Origin: Entoloma clypeatum
Taxonomy: Eukaryota; Basidiomycota; Agaricomycetes; Agaricales; Entolomataceae
Direction: 5' to 3'
Assembly (NCBI GenBank): GCA_963565915.1
Contig: OY751487.1
Span: forward strand, 372,001 to 436,000
Length of the DNA: 64,000 bases
The translations under genes and the position numbers were made by a program. Positions 45,071 through 57,737 of the stretch are shown here, piece after piece (position 1 is the stretch's first letter; each line of letters begins with the position of its first letter). The notes under the pieces were generated by a model that worked only from the letters and a program-made list of their open reading frames with translations, did not search any database and was not told the DNA's origin.

Positions 45071-48000
45071 GCACCGACTCGCCTGCTGAATATGTGGATT
45101 CAAATATGTTCTTGCATGACATTCCTGAAATACATGACATATTAAAAATCGAAGGTGCACGAAACTTTGGCAGGGTTAACCCGGAATCGGCTGAATGGCT
45201 TGCTCAACGTCTGAAAAGTGAAAGTAAGACAAGAGCAATCGGATTATTGCGAATCTGGACAGACAAAACCAAACAAGAACTTTGCAGTCACGATTTAATC
45301 AATGAAATCAACGATCTAACGGATACCGCTGCACTACAAGTTCTCTGGGGTCTGAAGATTCGGAAATGGTACATTCGCCGGTTAGGCAGTAAGCAGATGG
45401 ATGTTAATCTTGTTGCGACGACGTTGGACACTGGAAATTCTTTTGATCTCAAGGCTCTACTTGATACAGGTTGCACCGGGTCCTGTATTAGTCGAGACTT
45501 TTGCAGCAAACATGGGATCAATGTGCAGGATTATCCTGTGCCTATTCCATGTTACAATGCAGACGGAACTCCAAATAAATCTGGGGCGATCACGCAGTAT
45601 GTGGATATGAGGATCCGTATCGGAAGCCATATAGAGAAATTACATCTCTCGGTAACCGACCTAGGGAAGAATGATATCTTCCTTGGACATGATTGGATCT
45701 CGTTCCATAATCCTCAGATAGATTGGAGATCCGGAAAAGTCAACTTTAACAGATGTCCAGATAGTTGTCAGTGGATGCACAGCTATACGCAACCTGAGGA
45801 GACAGAGGAGCTACGATGGACTTCGGAGGTGGACCATGATATCGGAGAATGACTTGTCTTTATTGACCTCAATGAAGAATATCGGCTCAGGCAAATGCAT
45901 AACATTCGGTCCAGCCAGACCACGTCTACAAAATTAGCTGAGGCCAATGCTAAAACCAAACCGATAAAGTCGTTTGAAGAAATCGTTCCCTCAGAGTATC
46001 ATCAGTTCAAAGAGACAGTGTTCAGAAAGGATTCATTCGACGAATTACCCCCACGACGACCCTGGGACCACGCGATCGAGCTCGTGCCAGGCGCTAAACT
46101 TCAGGACTGCAAAGTTTATCCTTTGATGAAGGATGAACAGCGGCAACTAGATGAATTTCTAGATGAAAACCTGAAGTCCGGCCGAATTCGACCCTCTAAA
46201 TCACCCACAGCCTCTCCCTTCTTTTTTGTCAAGAAAAAGGATGGCTCACTCCGACCGGTTCAGGACTATCGTCGGTTAAATGAAGTGACGGTGAAGAACA
46301 AATACCCCTTACCCCTAATCCAAGAGCTAGTCGACAAACTCCAAGGGGCCAAGTATTTCACCAAGCTTGACGTTAGGTGGGGTTATAACAATGTTTGAAT
46401 GAAGGAAGGAGACGAGTGGAAAGGAGCGTTCAGAACTAACAGAGGCCTCTTCGAGCCATTGGTTATGTTCTTTGGACTCTGTAATTCACCTGCCACCTTC
46501 CAAACTATGATGAACACATTATTCAAAGAGGAAATCGATGAGGGCCATGTCGTTGTGTACATAGACGACATTCTGATTTTCACGTCTGATATGGACTCGC
46601 ACCGAAAATTAGTCAACCGTATACTTCAAAAATTAGAGGAGCACAAACTCTTTTTAAAGCCGGAAAAATGCGAGTTCCATAAGACAGAAATCGAGTACCT
46701 CGGAGTAATTGTCTCAGAAAACGAAGTGAGGATGGATCCGGTCAAGGTGGAAGGCGTGTCACAGTGGCCCGAACCACGGTGTAAAAGAGAGCTCCAGCAG
46801 TTTTTGGGGTTCTGTAATTATTACCGGCGGTTTATCGAGGGTTTCTCTCGAATAACGAAACCATTGACGGAACTGACAGGCAAAGCTGAATGGCGATGGA
46901 CCACCATGCAACATAATGCATTTTACGAGCTCAAAAAGTGTATTACTGCATCGCCCATTTTGGTAATGCCTCGAGACCTTGGCAAATTCCGCATGGAAGT
47001 AGACGCCTCAGGACACGCAATTGGAGGGGTATTGTCACAACAACAGCCAGATGGGAAATGGAAACCAGTTGCATTTATGTCTCGATCACTTAATGAGGCG
47101 GAACGAAACTATGAAGTTTATGATCGTGAACTTCTAGCTATCATGTCTGGACTGGCAGAGTGGCGACAGTACCTTTGCGGAACTAAGGAACCATTTGAGA
47201 TCTGGACAGATCATAAAAATCTGGAATATTTTCGAAGACCGCAGAAATTAAACCGACGTCAAGCGCGATGGGTTTCAGACTTACAGGACTATGATTTCAC
47301 TCTTGAACACCGGCCAGGAACCTCTATGAGCAAAGCCGATGCCCTGTCGAGACGACCAGACCATGAGACAGGGGAGAAAGATAACGAAAACATCATACTT
47401 CTGAAACCAGAACATTTTTGTTCTTCAAACTTCACCTTGGAGGGGATTGATCATGAACTTCTGAAGGAGATTCAGAACGCACAAAGTTTGACAAATAAAG
47501 AGGTACAAAAAAGGTTGGATACTGGAGCAGCTGAGTGGAGAGAGCAGAATGGTGTCATTGTGTGGATGAAACGGATCTACATACCACAGAATGAGGTGTT
47601 GCGAGAGAAAATTATAAAAATGCACCATGACGACAAGATGGTTGGACACCCAGGACAGGCAAAAACCCACGAACTGATCACGAGGAACTTCTGGTGGCCA
47701 TGCCTGATGGATGATGTTAAATGTTATGTCAAGGGATGCGAGGTCTGTCAGATGACCAAATCACAACGGAATGCACCTCGAGCACCCCTAGTACCAAACG
47801 AAATCCCCAGAGGGCCATGGGATGTAGTTTCGATAGACCTGATTGGGCCACTCCCCATGTCGCAAGGATATGATGGCATTATGGTCGCAGTTGACCGTTT
47901 TACCAAAGCCGCCAGATTTATCCCTGTGAATATGGAAATTACATCGGAAGGGGTAACGCGGAAGGCATGGGACTACGTGTTCAAGGATTTTGGCATACCT

Positions 48001-49152
48001 CGAAAGGTGATCAGCGATCGAGGGTCCCAATTCGTGTCCAACTTTATGAGAGAGCTATGTCGACTGCTGGGGATTGAACGTAACCCATCTACGGCATACC
48101 ATCCCCAGACAGATGGTCAGACAGAGCGGGTGAATCAAGAGCTGGAGCAGTACTTACAGGTGTACGTCAACTATCGACAGACGGACTGGGCCTCGTGGAT
48201 GACCATGGCGGAATTTGCATATAACAACCGAGTCCATGCCTCCACAGGATATTCCCCCTTCTTCCTTAATAATGGACGCCATCCGTATACCGGGAAAGAG
48301 AGCGCGGAGCAAACACGGGTTCCCAGTGTTGACGAATTTCTGGAAACCCTTAAAGAGGCAAGGGAAGCTGCGAAAGCGTCATTGAAAAAGACTGCCGAGC
48401 GTATGAAACGGTTCTATGATGCACATCGTAGCAGGGTGCATGACTATGAGCCTGGGGACTTGGCTTGGTTGGATGGTGCTGATATCACGACCACCCGCCC
48501 TGCTAAGAAGCTCGATCACAAACACTATGGCCCATTTCCGATTGTTCGAAAGGTTGGCGAATCTGCTTATGAGTTGAAACTCCCAGCCACCTGGAAAAAG
48601 ATCCATCCGGTAGTGAACGAGTCACGACTTACCCCTTATGTGGTGCCAACATTTCCGAACCAAAAGGAGAACTCGATCTTGAACGAGCCTCCACCCGATT
48701 TAATTGATGATCATGAAGAACGGGAGGTTGAAAAGATTTTAAACACGAGATGGGAAAAGGGTGGATTGGAATATCTGGTGAAGTGGAGAGGACAACCGAA
48801 TGAGGAAGCAACATGGGAGACGGCAGAAAACGTACGGAATCATGCGAAAGAGACATGCGATGACTTCCACAGGGCTAATCCTGATGCCCCTCGACCTCTA
48901 ACAATCACTATCCCACCGCGAAAACGAACCTCGGTTCGAATTCTGAAATGAACACACGAAGAATTACCTCGAGGTCGACTGTACAATCCAGACGAGGAGG
49001 ATGCATACATTGTTGAAGGAGATTTGGCAAGGACGGAAACATTGACTGGTATTTACGATGATCAGAGGGCAATGGAACGATTATTTGATAAGAATTGGAG
49101 AAGATGGAAGGGCTGCCTTAGTCGCGAGGATGCGACCCTAAGGGGGGGGTAA
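45050..49152 (+). pseudogene. gypsy pol: protease, RT, RNase H, integrase, chromodomain
   Basis: It enters in the –1 frame of gag. The protease site is ALLDTGCTGSCIS. Reverse transcriptase has [17 protein letters not shown] and an intact VVVYIDDILIFTSD. RNase H starts FRMEVDASGHAIGGV. Integrase shows HPGQAKTHELITRNFWWP, the CYVKGCEVCQ zinc end, SIDLIGPLP, SDRGSQFVSNF and ERVNQELEQYL. A chromodomain (ILNTRWEKGGLEYLVKWRG) is near the end. TGA codons fall at 45850–45852, 46396–46398 (YNNV-stop-MKEGDEW) and 48949–48951; each sits where an Arg is expected or plausible. The final TAA touches the LTR. Confidence 0.93.
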
Positions 49153-49327
49153 TGTTACGATCTCCCGAGCACATGACCTGATTGACATACATACTAACGT
49201 AGTTGTAAGACATTCGGTAGTTTCGAGCTGGTTAATACCACCGCCTTCACTTTCTTGCTCGAGCGATCCAGGGCAGTGCGGCACGCCTGGGTTGTTGTGT
49301 GAGATCTGCCACAAGCGTTGCCTAACA
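49153..49327 (+). repeat. 3' LTR of the right gypsy element
   Basis: 175-bp mate of 43261–43435. A purine tract (AAGGGGGGGG, 49140–49149) precedes it, and the pol stop codon TAA (49150–49152) abuts its first base. CTCGG follows at 49328. Confidence 0.95.
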
Positions 49328-49332
49328 CTCGG

Positions 49333-50062
49333 CATTTGCAAGGACCTCAACACCCTCATGAACAACCCTCTCAATGGGCGGTTGTCATGAAACGTACTTT
49401 TGGTGTCCTCTTAAGGCCTAGGGCTTCGAAAACCGAAACCCACAGACCCTGCCAAGCGGACTCACTCAATCACTTCGTCAACACGGACGAACGTAGTAAC
49501 TTGTTGGAGAGCATGGACAGCATAATCCTGCCAATTTTTCTTCCACGAACAGATCTTTTGCGATGGTCGGTGGCGAATGTCTCAACCATCCCGAGTATTT
49601 CGTTCGACGCGACAGAAGATCTTCGGAATGGAAATGGTTTTGAACATTTCGGTGCTTTCTCCGCCAGCCAGCCACGTGCAAAGTGGGCCATATTCATACA
49701 GCAATCTTGATAGTAAGAAAGACCTGGATAAACTATTATATAGTCGTTGTCCTTCGGGAAATCCAGACTGGCGGTGAAGTATCGGAGTTTTACCTCGGAC
49801 CCTGTCGGGTTCGCCGATTTGTCGGTGGATATCTCTATTGTTAATGGGCGACGAGCGTCGCCTTCGGACTCGCGTTGAGGCTGGGCTTGCGTAAATGCAA
49901 GACATTTTGAGTGTTCCCAAAAGGGAGGCGTTTGTCCTCAAAGAAGCCACCGACTCGGAAGGAGTCAACTTGAACATTGATACCCCATGAGTTGGCCACC
50001 TTGCCATGAGAACGGTCGTAGACGAAAGGATGGCTTGAGTTTTGTGCTGAGGTCCGGTGCAT
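49333..50062 (-). pseudogene. Possible decayed minus-strand gene, unrecognised
   Basis: From 50062 the minus strand reads MHRTSAQNSSHPFVYDRSHG and then KVANSWGINVQVDSFRVGGF. The frame shifts by one near 49858 and goes on as EVKLRYFTASLDFPKDNDYI and IVYPGLSYYQDCC to about 49480. The residue composition looks coding, but I know no family, and the frame change suggests decay. The 49333–49470 part shows nothing clear. Confidence 0.3.
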
Positions 50063-52863
50063 TCATCTTTGGTGACCCTCAGCCGACAAAAAGGTTTCTC
50101 GATCTCACAGCACCTCTTTTTTGCTTAGGTAACCACAGATATCGCTTTCGCAACGTTGATTTCGCTTGGGGAATAACCCTCTCGCTTTCCTGCCTCAGTT
50201 TTGATGCCACAAGTTGCCGAAAGAAACTTCCTGGCGTGGCAAAATGAGATCCTTCTTGGTCAGACTGACATCCCCATCGCCAGACGAAACGAAAGCACTG
50301 AAGTTGAAATCTTTGATGTCATGTGATCTTAGTTACAGAAGTTCGATTTCGGACTTGGAAGTTCGATTTCGGCTTCAACATTTCAACATCTCGACATGAA
50401 GTCTTCTCGGTTTGAGGTATGAGTATCCTGTTTCTTTGTCTATCCTGACTACATATTTGACAAGTACAGTGTACAATTATGTGCCACATCATCAGAGGGA
50501 GTGTGGAGGGTTGAGTGAGAGGACTGACAAAACACGGGGCGGCATGGCCAAAAAGAACAACAACGGTCAGGTGTGCCGTCGCATGTCTCACTAACACATC
50601 CGATTGCTGCTTTGAGGCAACCTCCCAAAGGCGATGACCCCACAAGTTCGCCAATCATAACCAGACGATCCCGCCTTGGTACTGCCTCTGCATGGCAGAG
50701 CATGTTACTCGGCCGCCACCCACAACGTGGTAATGTGACGAATTGTGTCGATTGTGAAAAACGCGCTCGATTGTTTCTTCGGTTCGTATAATCGTGGCAG
50801 ACTTGCATAATTTAGCCAGAATTTACTGTATGTGACCAGGAGTTTGAAAGTTTCTAGTGTTTGAAATGCTTGTCTACCACTTTCTACATTGTACATAGTG
50901 ACTGCTTATAGTGAGAAGATATCATGGTATTTATCATACCAAGCCCACTCCAGAAGCCGGTAGAGATATTCTCAGAACTGGGAAGCTGGCGAGAGATTCC
51001 ATGATTTTCTTCGTCTAAACAAGACCAAAATTCAGCAAAGATCCTCAGATCTACCCAGATCCCTTGGACCGCTTAACATGGGGCTTTTGAGGTAAAATCC
51101 AATGGATCCCTAGACTCCAAATCCTGAAGCCTGGGTCGCAGAACGCACTGTAGCGTGAATCGGCAGTGAAATAAAATTGAGGGTGTTTTTGGGCGTGACT
51201 TGACGTGACAATTTTGAGTGGTGTTCAAATCACACCAACGTGGCTGAATGGTCAGCTCACTGAAGACGCGTCGCTTGCTGGTCGGAGACTGAAGTCCCGA
51301 GTGTGACCAAGCTGTTATGAAGGTTTCAAACACCCCAAATTTTTGACTCCCCCTCACCGAAAAGCCTCGGTTGGGATCTACTGTGCACTTATTGCTCATG
51401 TTAAGGTGCAGTATTCTAGCTGAGTCGTTCTTAATTCAGTGGGAAAAAACTCCGAGGGTAATCGACACAGTCCACGTAGAGCTATTCAAGCATCTCTGAA
51501 CAAGTTTCAAACTCCTGGTCACAAATAGTAGCATGGCTTTCGCAACAGATAGTATAATAAACAATAGTCGCACTCAATTCTGTTTTTTTTTTCTTGTTTT
51601 TTTTTTCTGCGAGCACATGGTCACTTGATGAAGAGAAACAGCAGCTGATGCCAAGGTCGATATGATTCTGAGTTTGATTCCAAACATGGCATGGCGGTTC
51701 GGAAAGTGCAATGTCTAGTGGTCCAAACACCGCAAAGTATTCAAACATCTGACTACGACGCGACACGAGGGTTATGTGCTCCCGGCAGACCCGTAACATC
51801 TACGTACGGCACACAGATGTGGTGAGGCGCCGGCGACGGTCCTCCACTTTTAGGCGCTGATGAATCCATCATCAGACTTGGCATCATTGGTACCTCATGG
51901 TCTCAATGTTGCAGCTCGCAGCAAAAAAAAAACAGAATTGAGTGGGACTAATGTGTTCAACATGTTTCGAACAAGAATTATTGGCTTAAGACAACAATTA
52001 TCCAGCTTTCAGTTGACTATGCACATCCGATAGAACAAACAACGTTGATTGACAGGTCTACATAGCACATGAATCTAAATATGGGCATGGTATTGCCCCT
52101 TTTCGAAGTAAAAAAGTGTCGTGAATGACGCGGATGATGGCAGGAGGCTGGAAAGGTTTTGTCGAGTGAATAGAACCATCCTATGACAAAGGGGGTCAGG
52201 TCTTGGGGGTATTCGGAGAGAGAGACGTCAGTTGCGCCAGGCATCCAGGCTGGCTTTTACTCACCCAGCCGAGGGTGTACTCGCGCTGCTCGGCCGTGCA
52301 CTCGTCCTTTGAATGCTCATTCACAGAGACGGCAGCAGCGCCTGTGGTGCCGCTGTTCAGGACCACGCGCCATCTTTCTCGTCGTCTGGTGCCGCCATCC
52401 AGCTGTCTCATCGTCTGGTGCCGCCATCCAGCTGTCTCGTCATCGTGAACACATGGGCTCTTGTGTGATTGTTACATGCCGGGGAAGATTTCGGTTGGAG
52501 GGGTGCACAGGTTGAGTGAGAAAGGGAGAGCCCGAATGGCTCACCTGTCCCAGGCCGTGCAGTCCCGGCCATCAGTCACTTGGAAAGACGGACAGAGGGG
52601 CTGGCACTCACAGCTGACTGCAGTAGACCTCATGTCATCCACCGCTCTGGAACTCAAAGGTGGCCATCTCCACGTTGATGATGTGGACGAAGAAGAGGTA
52701 CATGTAGGGCCACTGATTCTGCCAGGAGTCCTGCAAAAGAGCCCAGATCAGGACGATGAGGATGAGAAATAAAGTGATCTCACTGTGGGAACTGCTGACA
52801 ATACCTATCTAGGCATACCAGACCCCTGCCGAAAACCAGATGTGGTTCTAGGTTCTTAATTTT
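50063..52863. other. Long spacer with small repeats, no recognised gene
   Basis: About 2.8 kb of short overlapping frames. Two features stand out. An imperfect inverted repeat has arms near 51565–51665 and 51860–51950, both containing CACTCAATTCTG followed by a T-run or its complement. A 29-bp exact-but-one tandem duplication lies at 52382–52439 (TCGTCTGGTGCCGCCATCCA start). Confidence 0.4.
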
Positions 52864-53067
52864 TTGGGCAAAAAACCGGACTGGACTGGACTTTCAAACA
52901 CTAAGTCTATCATCAAACCCTTGAATGGAAATGGTTTCATCAAAGCAATTTTTCAATGCAAAGGTAAAGAAAATGTGATGTACTCCCATCGCCAACATAC
53001 AAGAGCAGAGACTAAGTTCGTCTCATCTTTAAACCTTGTATCCCATTGCTGATGTCAAAAAACCAGG

Positions 53068-53259
53068 GCCGAGATTGTTCGTTGGGTGGCAGAGAGTGTT
53101 TGCCCCTTCAAGATTGTTGAAGACCGCGGCTTCAAGTGTCTGATGAAAACTGGTCGGCCTGAATACTGGATCCCCTCTGCTTCAACAGTCTCGCAAGATA
53201 CAGAAATATATAACATGTACTATCCAGTTAACATGGTAGTTGCAATAGTGAGAGCATGA
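53068..53259 (+). pseudogene. hAT transposase fragment
   Basis: The frame reads AEIVRWVAESVCPFKIVEDR, GFKCLMKTGRPEYWIPSAST and then VSQDT, which matches the hAT transposase segment after the BED finger (…PFxIVEDxGFxxLMxTGRPxYxxPSxxTVSxD). It stops at 53257–53259. An acceptor-like AACCAG precedes it, and a frame at 52864–53052 may be an upstream piece. The catalytic DDE region is absent, so it is a scrap. Confidence 0.75.
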
Positions 53260-55018
53260 AGCCATAGTAATCTGCGAGAAACCATATTCTCTAAAAAATA
53301 AGAGGTTGGAAGTGTAGATAGCTGAGCATTGAATGTATCAATCTGATCTGGTGTAAAAGGACAACGAGGATCAAATACTTCCACATGAGAAAGCTGATTT
53401 GGGTGATTAGAGATAAGGGATCTGATAGGTTGTTTTGCTCGTGGTGTTGAAGAGTACGTGGATCATCAATATCATCCCAATCAATACCATATTCAGCAAA
53501 ATCCTCATCATTGTCACCAGTTGGCTCCTCAACATGCACGCCTCGAACACCATTGTCCACCATGCCATACATATACATCTGAACTGGTGATTGCTGGGAT
53601 TCATGTCGCCATGAGATAATATGGTGATTCCATGTTGCTTGCCAAGCCTCAGCATCTTTATTGATGGAATCTAGAAAGAGGTGATGCAGGAGCCAGATGT
53701 GAGCATTGAAATTGACATTCAATTGATGATGAGCTTCAAGCATGTGGAAGAAATTTTTCCACTTGAGGCCAAATCCTCTTGTGACATCAGCCCAGAGACG
53801 TTCTATCCGAATATTGTGAACACTCCTAAAGTCAAGTCAGTAATATTGACTTCTGTGAAAGAGTCCAAGTCTTATAACCTACATTCCCCATATATGTGAG
53901 CCCCGGTTATACCCCCGTATTCTTTCCATCTCAGAAGCAACAAACAGGTTTTCTGTCCCATGGTCACTCCGTGTACGACTTGGATAACCAAATACTGCTG
54001 CAATATTCTTGAATAATTGCAAAACTGTTGCAGCTTGATTGTTTGAGTGTGCTCGGATACCAAGCAAAAACCGTGAAAATCCATCAATAAAAGCATGGAT
54101 CACGATTTTATACCGAATGAGTCCTACAACCACTCACTGAATCAGAAATAGTCATAGTAAGAAGCAAAAAGGCTGTTTACCATGTTGACCATCATGATGC
54201 CATAATGACTTGGGACCAGGAATGGAATATACACGGCGTTGGATGCGGCGAGGTGCAAAAGTAGCAGTAGGTGGTCCAATAACGCGAAGATAGGAGTCTA
54301 TGATTCTCTGACGTGGCACACGTTCACCAAGATGCAAGAGATATCCATCAATCATCCGTCGTCCAAAGGACGGAAACTGCTCATACATATCAAGCATGAC
54401 TTGGTCAAGTTCCTGATTGGTGAGATGGGATAGGTCACTGCAGACACCTGCATTATATGTTCGTTGTGTATCACCACTTGGAAGGTCTTCATCTTCATAA
54501 ACAGGGGGACCGGCTTCCGAAAGACCAAAGTCCACAAGGCGACGACGAATAGTCCGAGCGCTACAGTTGTATACTTGAGCAATCTGTGCTCGAGTAGTGC
54601 GACCAGTGGCTAAACGAGCCAAGTCTTCTGGCTTAATCTCAACATGTGGTCTTCCTGGTAATCCATCACAGGAACATGTCCCGAACAATCCAGAGGGTGC
54701 ATCAGGTGCATCAGATGAGGTTGCTGTAGCATTGTCCAGTGCTTGTATCATTTGCTCAATACTGCTTGTGATGGTTTGTGCATCCACGGCAATCATCAAT
54801 GGAAGGTGCTGAAAAAATAAGTAATCAGCCAATATACTACATTCGCTTTAGAAGATTGTGCACACACCATACGAATATCATGTAGAAATTGCAGACATTG
54901 TCATTTTTGCTCGTTCAATCACGCTGAATCACCCAACTGAGTATGCAGAGTGACATCCACACTCCGTCCAAGCTCCTGATATGCAGTAAGTACATTTTGC
55001 AGAGCAATAGACATGATG
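53220..55018 (-). CDS. Integrase-core (rve/DDE) transposon-type protein
   Basis: The main exon (54832 to about 54180) holds DLARLATGRTTRAQIAQVYN (helix-turn-helix-like) and ends SLWHHDGQHG. An intron leads to GLIRYKIVIHAFIDGFSRFL (first Asp) and RTRSDHGTENLFVA (second Asp), then after another intron SVHNIRIERLWADVTRGFGL (Glu) and WLLHHLFLDSINKDAEAWQA. Near 53415 a small frame change separates EQNNLSDPL from NHPNQLSHVEVFDPRCPFTP; the product would end at TAG 53220–53222. A possible first exon is at 55018–54920 (MSIALQNVLTAYQELGRS). I recognise this as a recurrent Agaricomycete integrase-core family, probably from DNA transposons. The frame change may mean it is inactive. Confidence 0.75.
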
Positions 55019-55416
55019 AGCCAGCAGATCGTGCGATAGAGAAAATGTATCATGAAGGATGATTTGGGGTCACACTCCCACATGACATATATAAGTACAA
55101 ACACGCATTGTCTAATGCTCTAAGAATGCACTCAAAATCTGTTAGGACTTCGTCAGCCCAAGGTCAATCATCACGGCGGAATTGAACTTACCCCTGTATG
55201 GCAGACATATTCTTGGGTCACCTTTGCACAGAACAAAATCAACCAGAAGGTTCCCGAAACACCAGCTCCCGAGTGCAAGCCTCCTATATGGTAAATGCAC
55301 ACACACACACAGCGAATGCACATGGGCCAGGTGTGAGGGATGGCTGTGAAAACGATGAAGAAGTTAGAACACATCGATAACATATTCTGGTGGCGGAAAT
55401 TGCGGAACCATCGTGT
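55019..55416. other. Spacer with CA microsatellite
   Basis: No gene is seen. A short (CA)n run lies near 55296–55310. The adenylation pseudogene ends at 55417. Confidence 0.5.
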
Positions 55417-57142
55417 CTAGTCCTTCTTGGGAAGTATGTCTTCTCGGTACTCTGCCCAGATGGAGGTCTGGTTCTCGAGCTTGGACGGCTCAATATCCTT
55501 TTCAATCGGGATGCCGACTAGAGTGGGGGCGTTAGACTTGGTTGAGACAACAGTTGCCATGGACTTGTTCCAATCTTGGTAGATGGGAGACAGTTGAGGT
55601 GTCAGTGCGGTGCGGACGACGATCAGAGGGATGGAAATTGGGTTTGTGAAGCTCGAAGTGAGGGCGAAAGCAGTGGCTGGAGGAGTGATAGGTGCAGTTC
55701 AGGTGAGAGGTATAACGAGTCGAGTCGCAGGCACAACTTCAATGGCAAGCGTAGCTGCCACCGCGGATGCTCCCTGGATCTGATCTCACGCAATCTTCTC
55801 TAGGGCGTGCTTATCCGATTTCCCGTTTCTGGAGGGAATTTGTCAAGACCGACATACTTGGTAGGAACGGCGTAGTGCGACTGAACCTTGGATGTCGCAG
55901 CCTTGACGTCTTCCACCGAGGCATTGTTGGGTGCAAAGAGTTCCTGGTTGATGAGGATCGCAGTTGCCACTTTGATGCCAGGCGTAGTCTGTCAAAGGCA
56001 AGTCAGTATCATATCACTGTGAATTAGTCCAAGGGAGCAACCTCCATGGCCGCAGCGGCAACACCGTCAAGCTCAACGCGGAAGCCCTTGACTTTGACTT
56101 GATGGTCCATGCGACCAAGGTGCTCCAAATCACCATTAGGCATCCAGCGTCTACAAGAATATTTAGAAATTGCTGGTGCAAAAAGGTGGTAATCCTCACC
56201 CTGAATCCCCAGTATTGAACATGACGGAATGTGGGGTTATCCTCGGGGCGGTGAGGAGCGAGCATGGAAGGAGTCGCAACCACAATGTCGATGGTCTTCA
56301 TGACCACGCGCCATTCCTTGGATGTCTTGCCTCGAAGGCAGAGGGTGGTGCCGTTGGCCATACTGCCGAAAATTTCCCAGGCAGCTCTATCGAACGAGAT
56401 GTTCATGAGTTGGGAGGTGTGAACACCAGGAGCCATGTTCAGGTTTCCGGGTGCAATACAGACCACTGTTGAATTACTTGTTAGTCAGGGATATGAAGAC
56501 ATTGAGGTTTGTGACTGACAATTAGTAACATTCTTATGCATAACATCAACACCTTTAGGGAGACTGGTGGTCCCTTAAAGAGTCCAAGGCGAGTCGCAAA
56601 TAGTGTCTTATAAAGAAAGAACCCCCATGCCGGCTCTGATGCAGTTCTTGAACATGCTCTGAACAACGGCGAGAGTCGAGCCCGAGTCCTTAAGGGCATA
56701 CTCGAGGGTTTTGTTGGAGATGACATTCCCATCCAAGGGAACGTATGCGCCGCCCACTTTGAGGATCCCGACGATCCCAACAACCATCCAAATGGAGCAT
56801 TCAACGAGGAGGCAGACACAGGAGCCGGGAGCGATGCCCTTCTCGCGGAGGTGATTGGCAAGGCAGTTGGCCTGTCTGTCAAGTTCGGCATACAAGATCT
56901 TCTTGCCCCCGACATCTTCTACAGCGATATTGTAAGGGTTGAGACGAGCGTGGTGCTCAAAAGCGTGGTGGATACAATCGAAAGACTGTTGGACGGATTT
57001 TCTGAGACCGAAGAGGTTGAAAAGCTGCCTGTCGGCAGGAGAGAGGCTTTGAAGGTCCGGGATGCCATTGGTACCCAAGATGGTGAGCCCTGGAATGGAG
57101 GAGAGGAAATTGGTTGCTCATCTCAACCTCTGGGAGGCAGGC
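55417..57142 (-). pseudogene. NRPS-type adenylation (AMP-binding) gene with core deletion
   Basis: The minus strand reads FLSSIPGLTILG (about 57120), SLSPADRQLFNLFGLRKSVQ, ILYAELDRQANCLANHLREK (A1 region) and GGAYVPLDGN (A2). The A3 P-loop is degenerate, GTTSLPKGV after a frame break near 56570. APGVHTSQLMNISFDRAAWE (A4) and VVATPSMLAPHRPEDNPTF follow, joined almost directly to MFNTGDSGRWMPNGDLEHLG (A7) and DHQVKVKGFRVEL (A8). The A5 NxYGPTE and A6 regions are missing, roughly 115 residues in comparable domains. The C-terminus ends SIWAEYREDILPKKD at TAG 55417–55419. Such domains activate amino or aryl acids as adenylates; this copy cannot form the substrate pocket. Confidence 0.8.
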
Positions 57143-57179
57143 TATATAGCTGGTCGAGCAAGGTGGAGGCGACCTAGTA

Positions 57180-57737
57180 GACATGAGTGAACATCCGAGC
57201 AGAATGACAAGTCAAGAGACCTTAGGTTATATGCCAGGAGTCGTGTTCACATTGACGACTTCATGCCCGGCATCTACAAGGAGGATTTTTTGGCGCCATC
57301 AATGGTGTTTGTGGAAGTTGACTTGTGAAAGAACATACCCGAGTAACCCGACTCTCGAGACAAGCAGCAAGGGGTCCCCCTCCAGCACCACTTCCTGCTC
57401 CTACAACAATGAAGTCGTAGTTGGCGTTGGTTGTAGTTCATTGAGAATTGCCACCAAAAAAACTTCTCAAGATTGTGACAATTACACGACAATACATGGA
57501 AATTGCCAATAACTACATTAGGCTGCATTATACTGATCACCATGAGTATACGATATTAGACTATGGATCCAAGCATCGTATGGTGTTGTTATTTCCATAT
57601 CCTCAGGAACATCTCCCAAATAACTGATGCTCTCGTCAAGCAATACATCAATGGTTTGGAAGCAAACATGTATATGTGCACCCTAAATGAGTATGTGAGC
57701 AAGGCCGCATACTCATATGCCACATTACTCACTGATG
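57180..57737. other. Spacer, no gene seen
   Basis: This lies between the adenylation pseudogene and the HECT-like gene. Only short overlapping frames without motifs are present. Confidence 0.4.

Larger units (their letters stand above)
43261..49327 (+). mobile_element. Full-length Ty3/gypsy chromodomain retrotransposon, self-priming type
   Basis: The element is 6,067 bp with 175-bp LTRs (43261–43435 and 49153–49327) that differ at one base, flanked by CTCGG (43256–43260 and 49328–49332). Order is gag, protease, reverse transcriptase, RNase H, integrase, chromodomain. An 11-nt primer site just inside the 5' LTR is complementary to the LTR itself. Four in-frame TGA codons interrupt gag and pol; the catalytic residues I checked are intact. 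It may have disrupted an open frame at the target. Confidence 0.95.

Noticed and set aside
51235..51312. tRNA-like stretch: TGGCTGAATGGTCAGC resembles an A box and GACTGAAGTCCCGA a B box, with TCACAC/GTGTGA ends
   Set aside because: No consistent anticodon stem or 7-bp acceptor can be drawn, and the T-loop lacks TTCRA in the right place. Likely coincidence or a very old tRNA-derived scrap.
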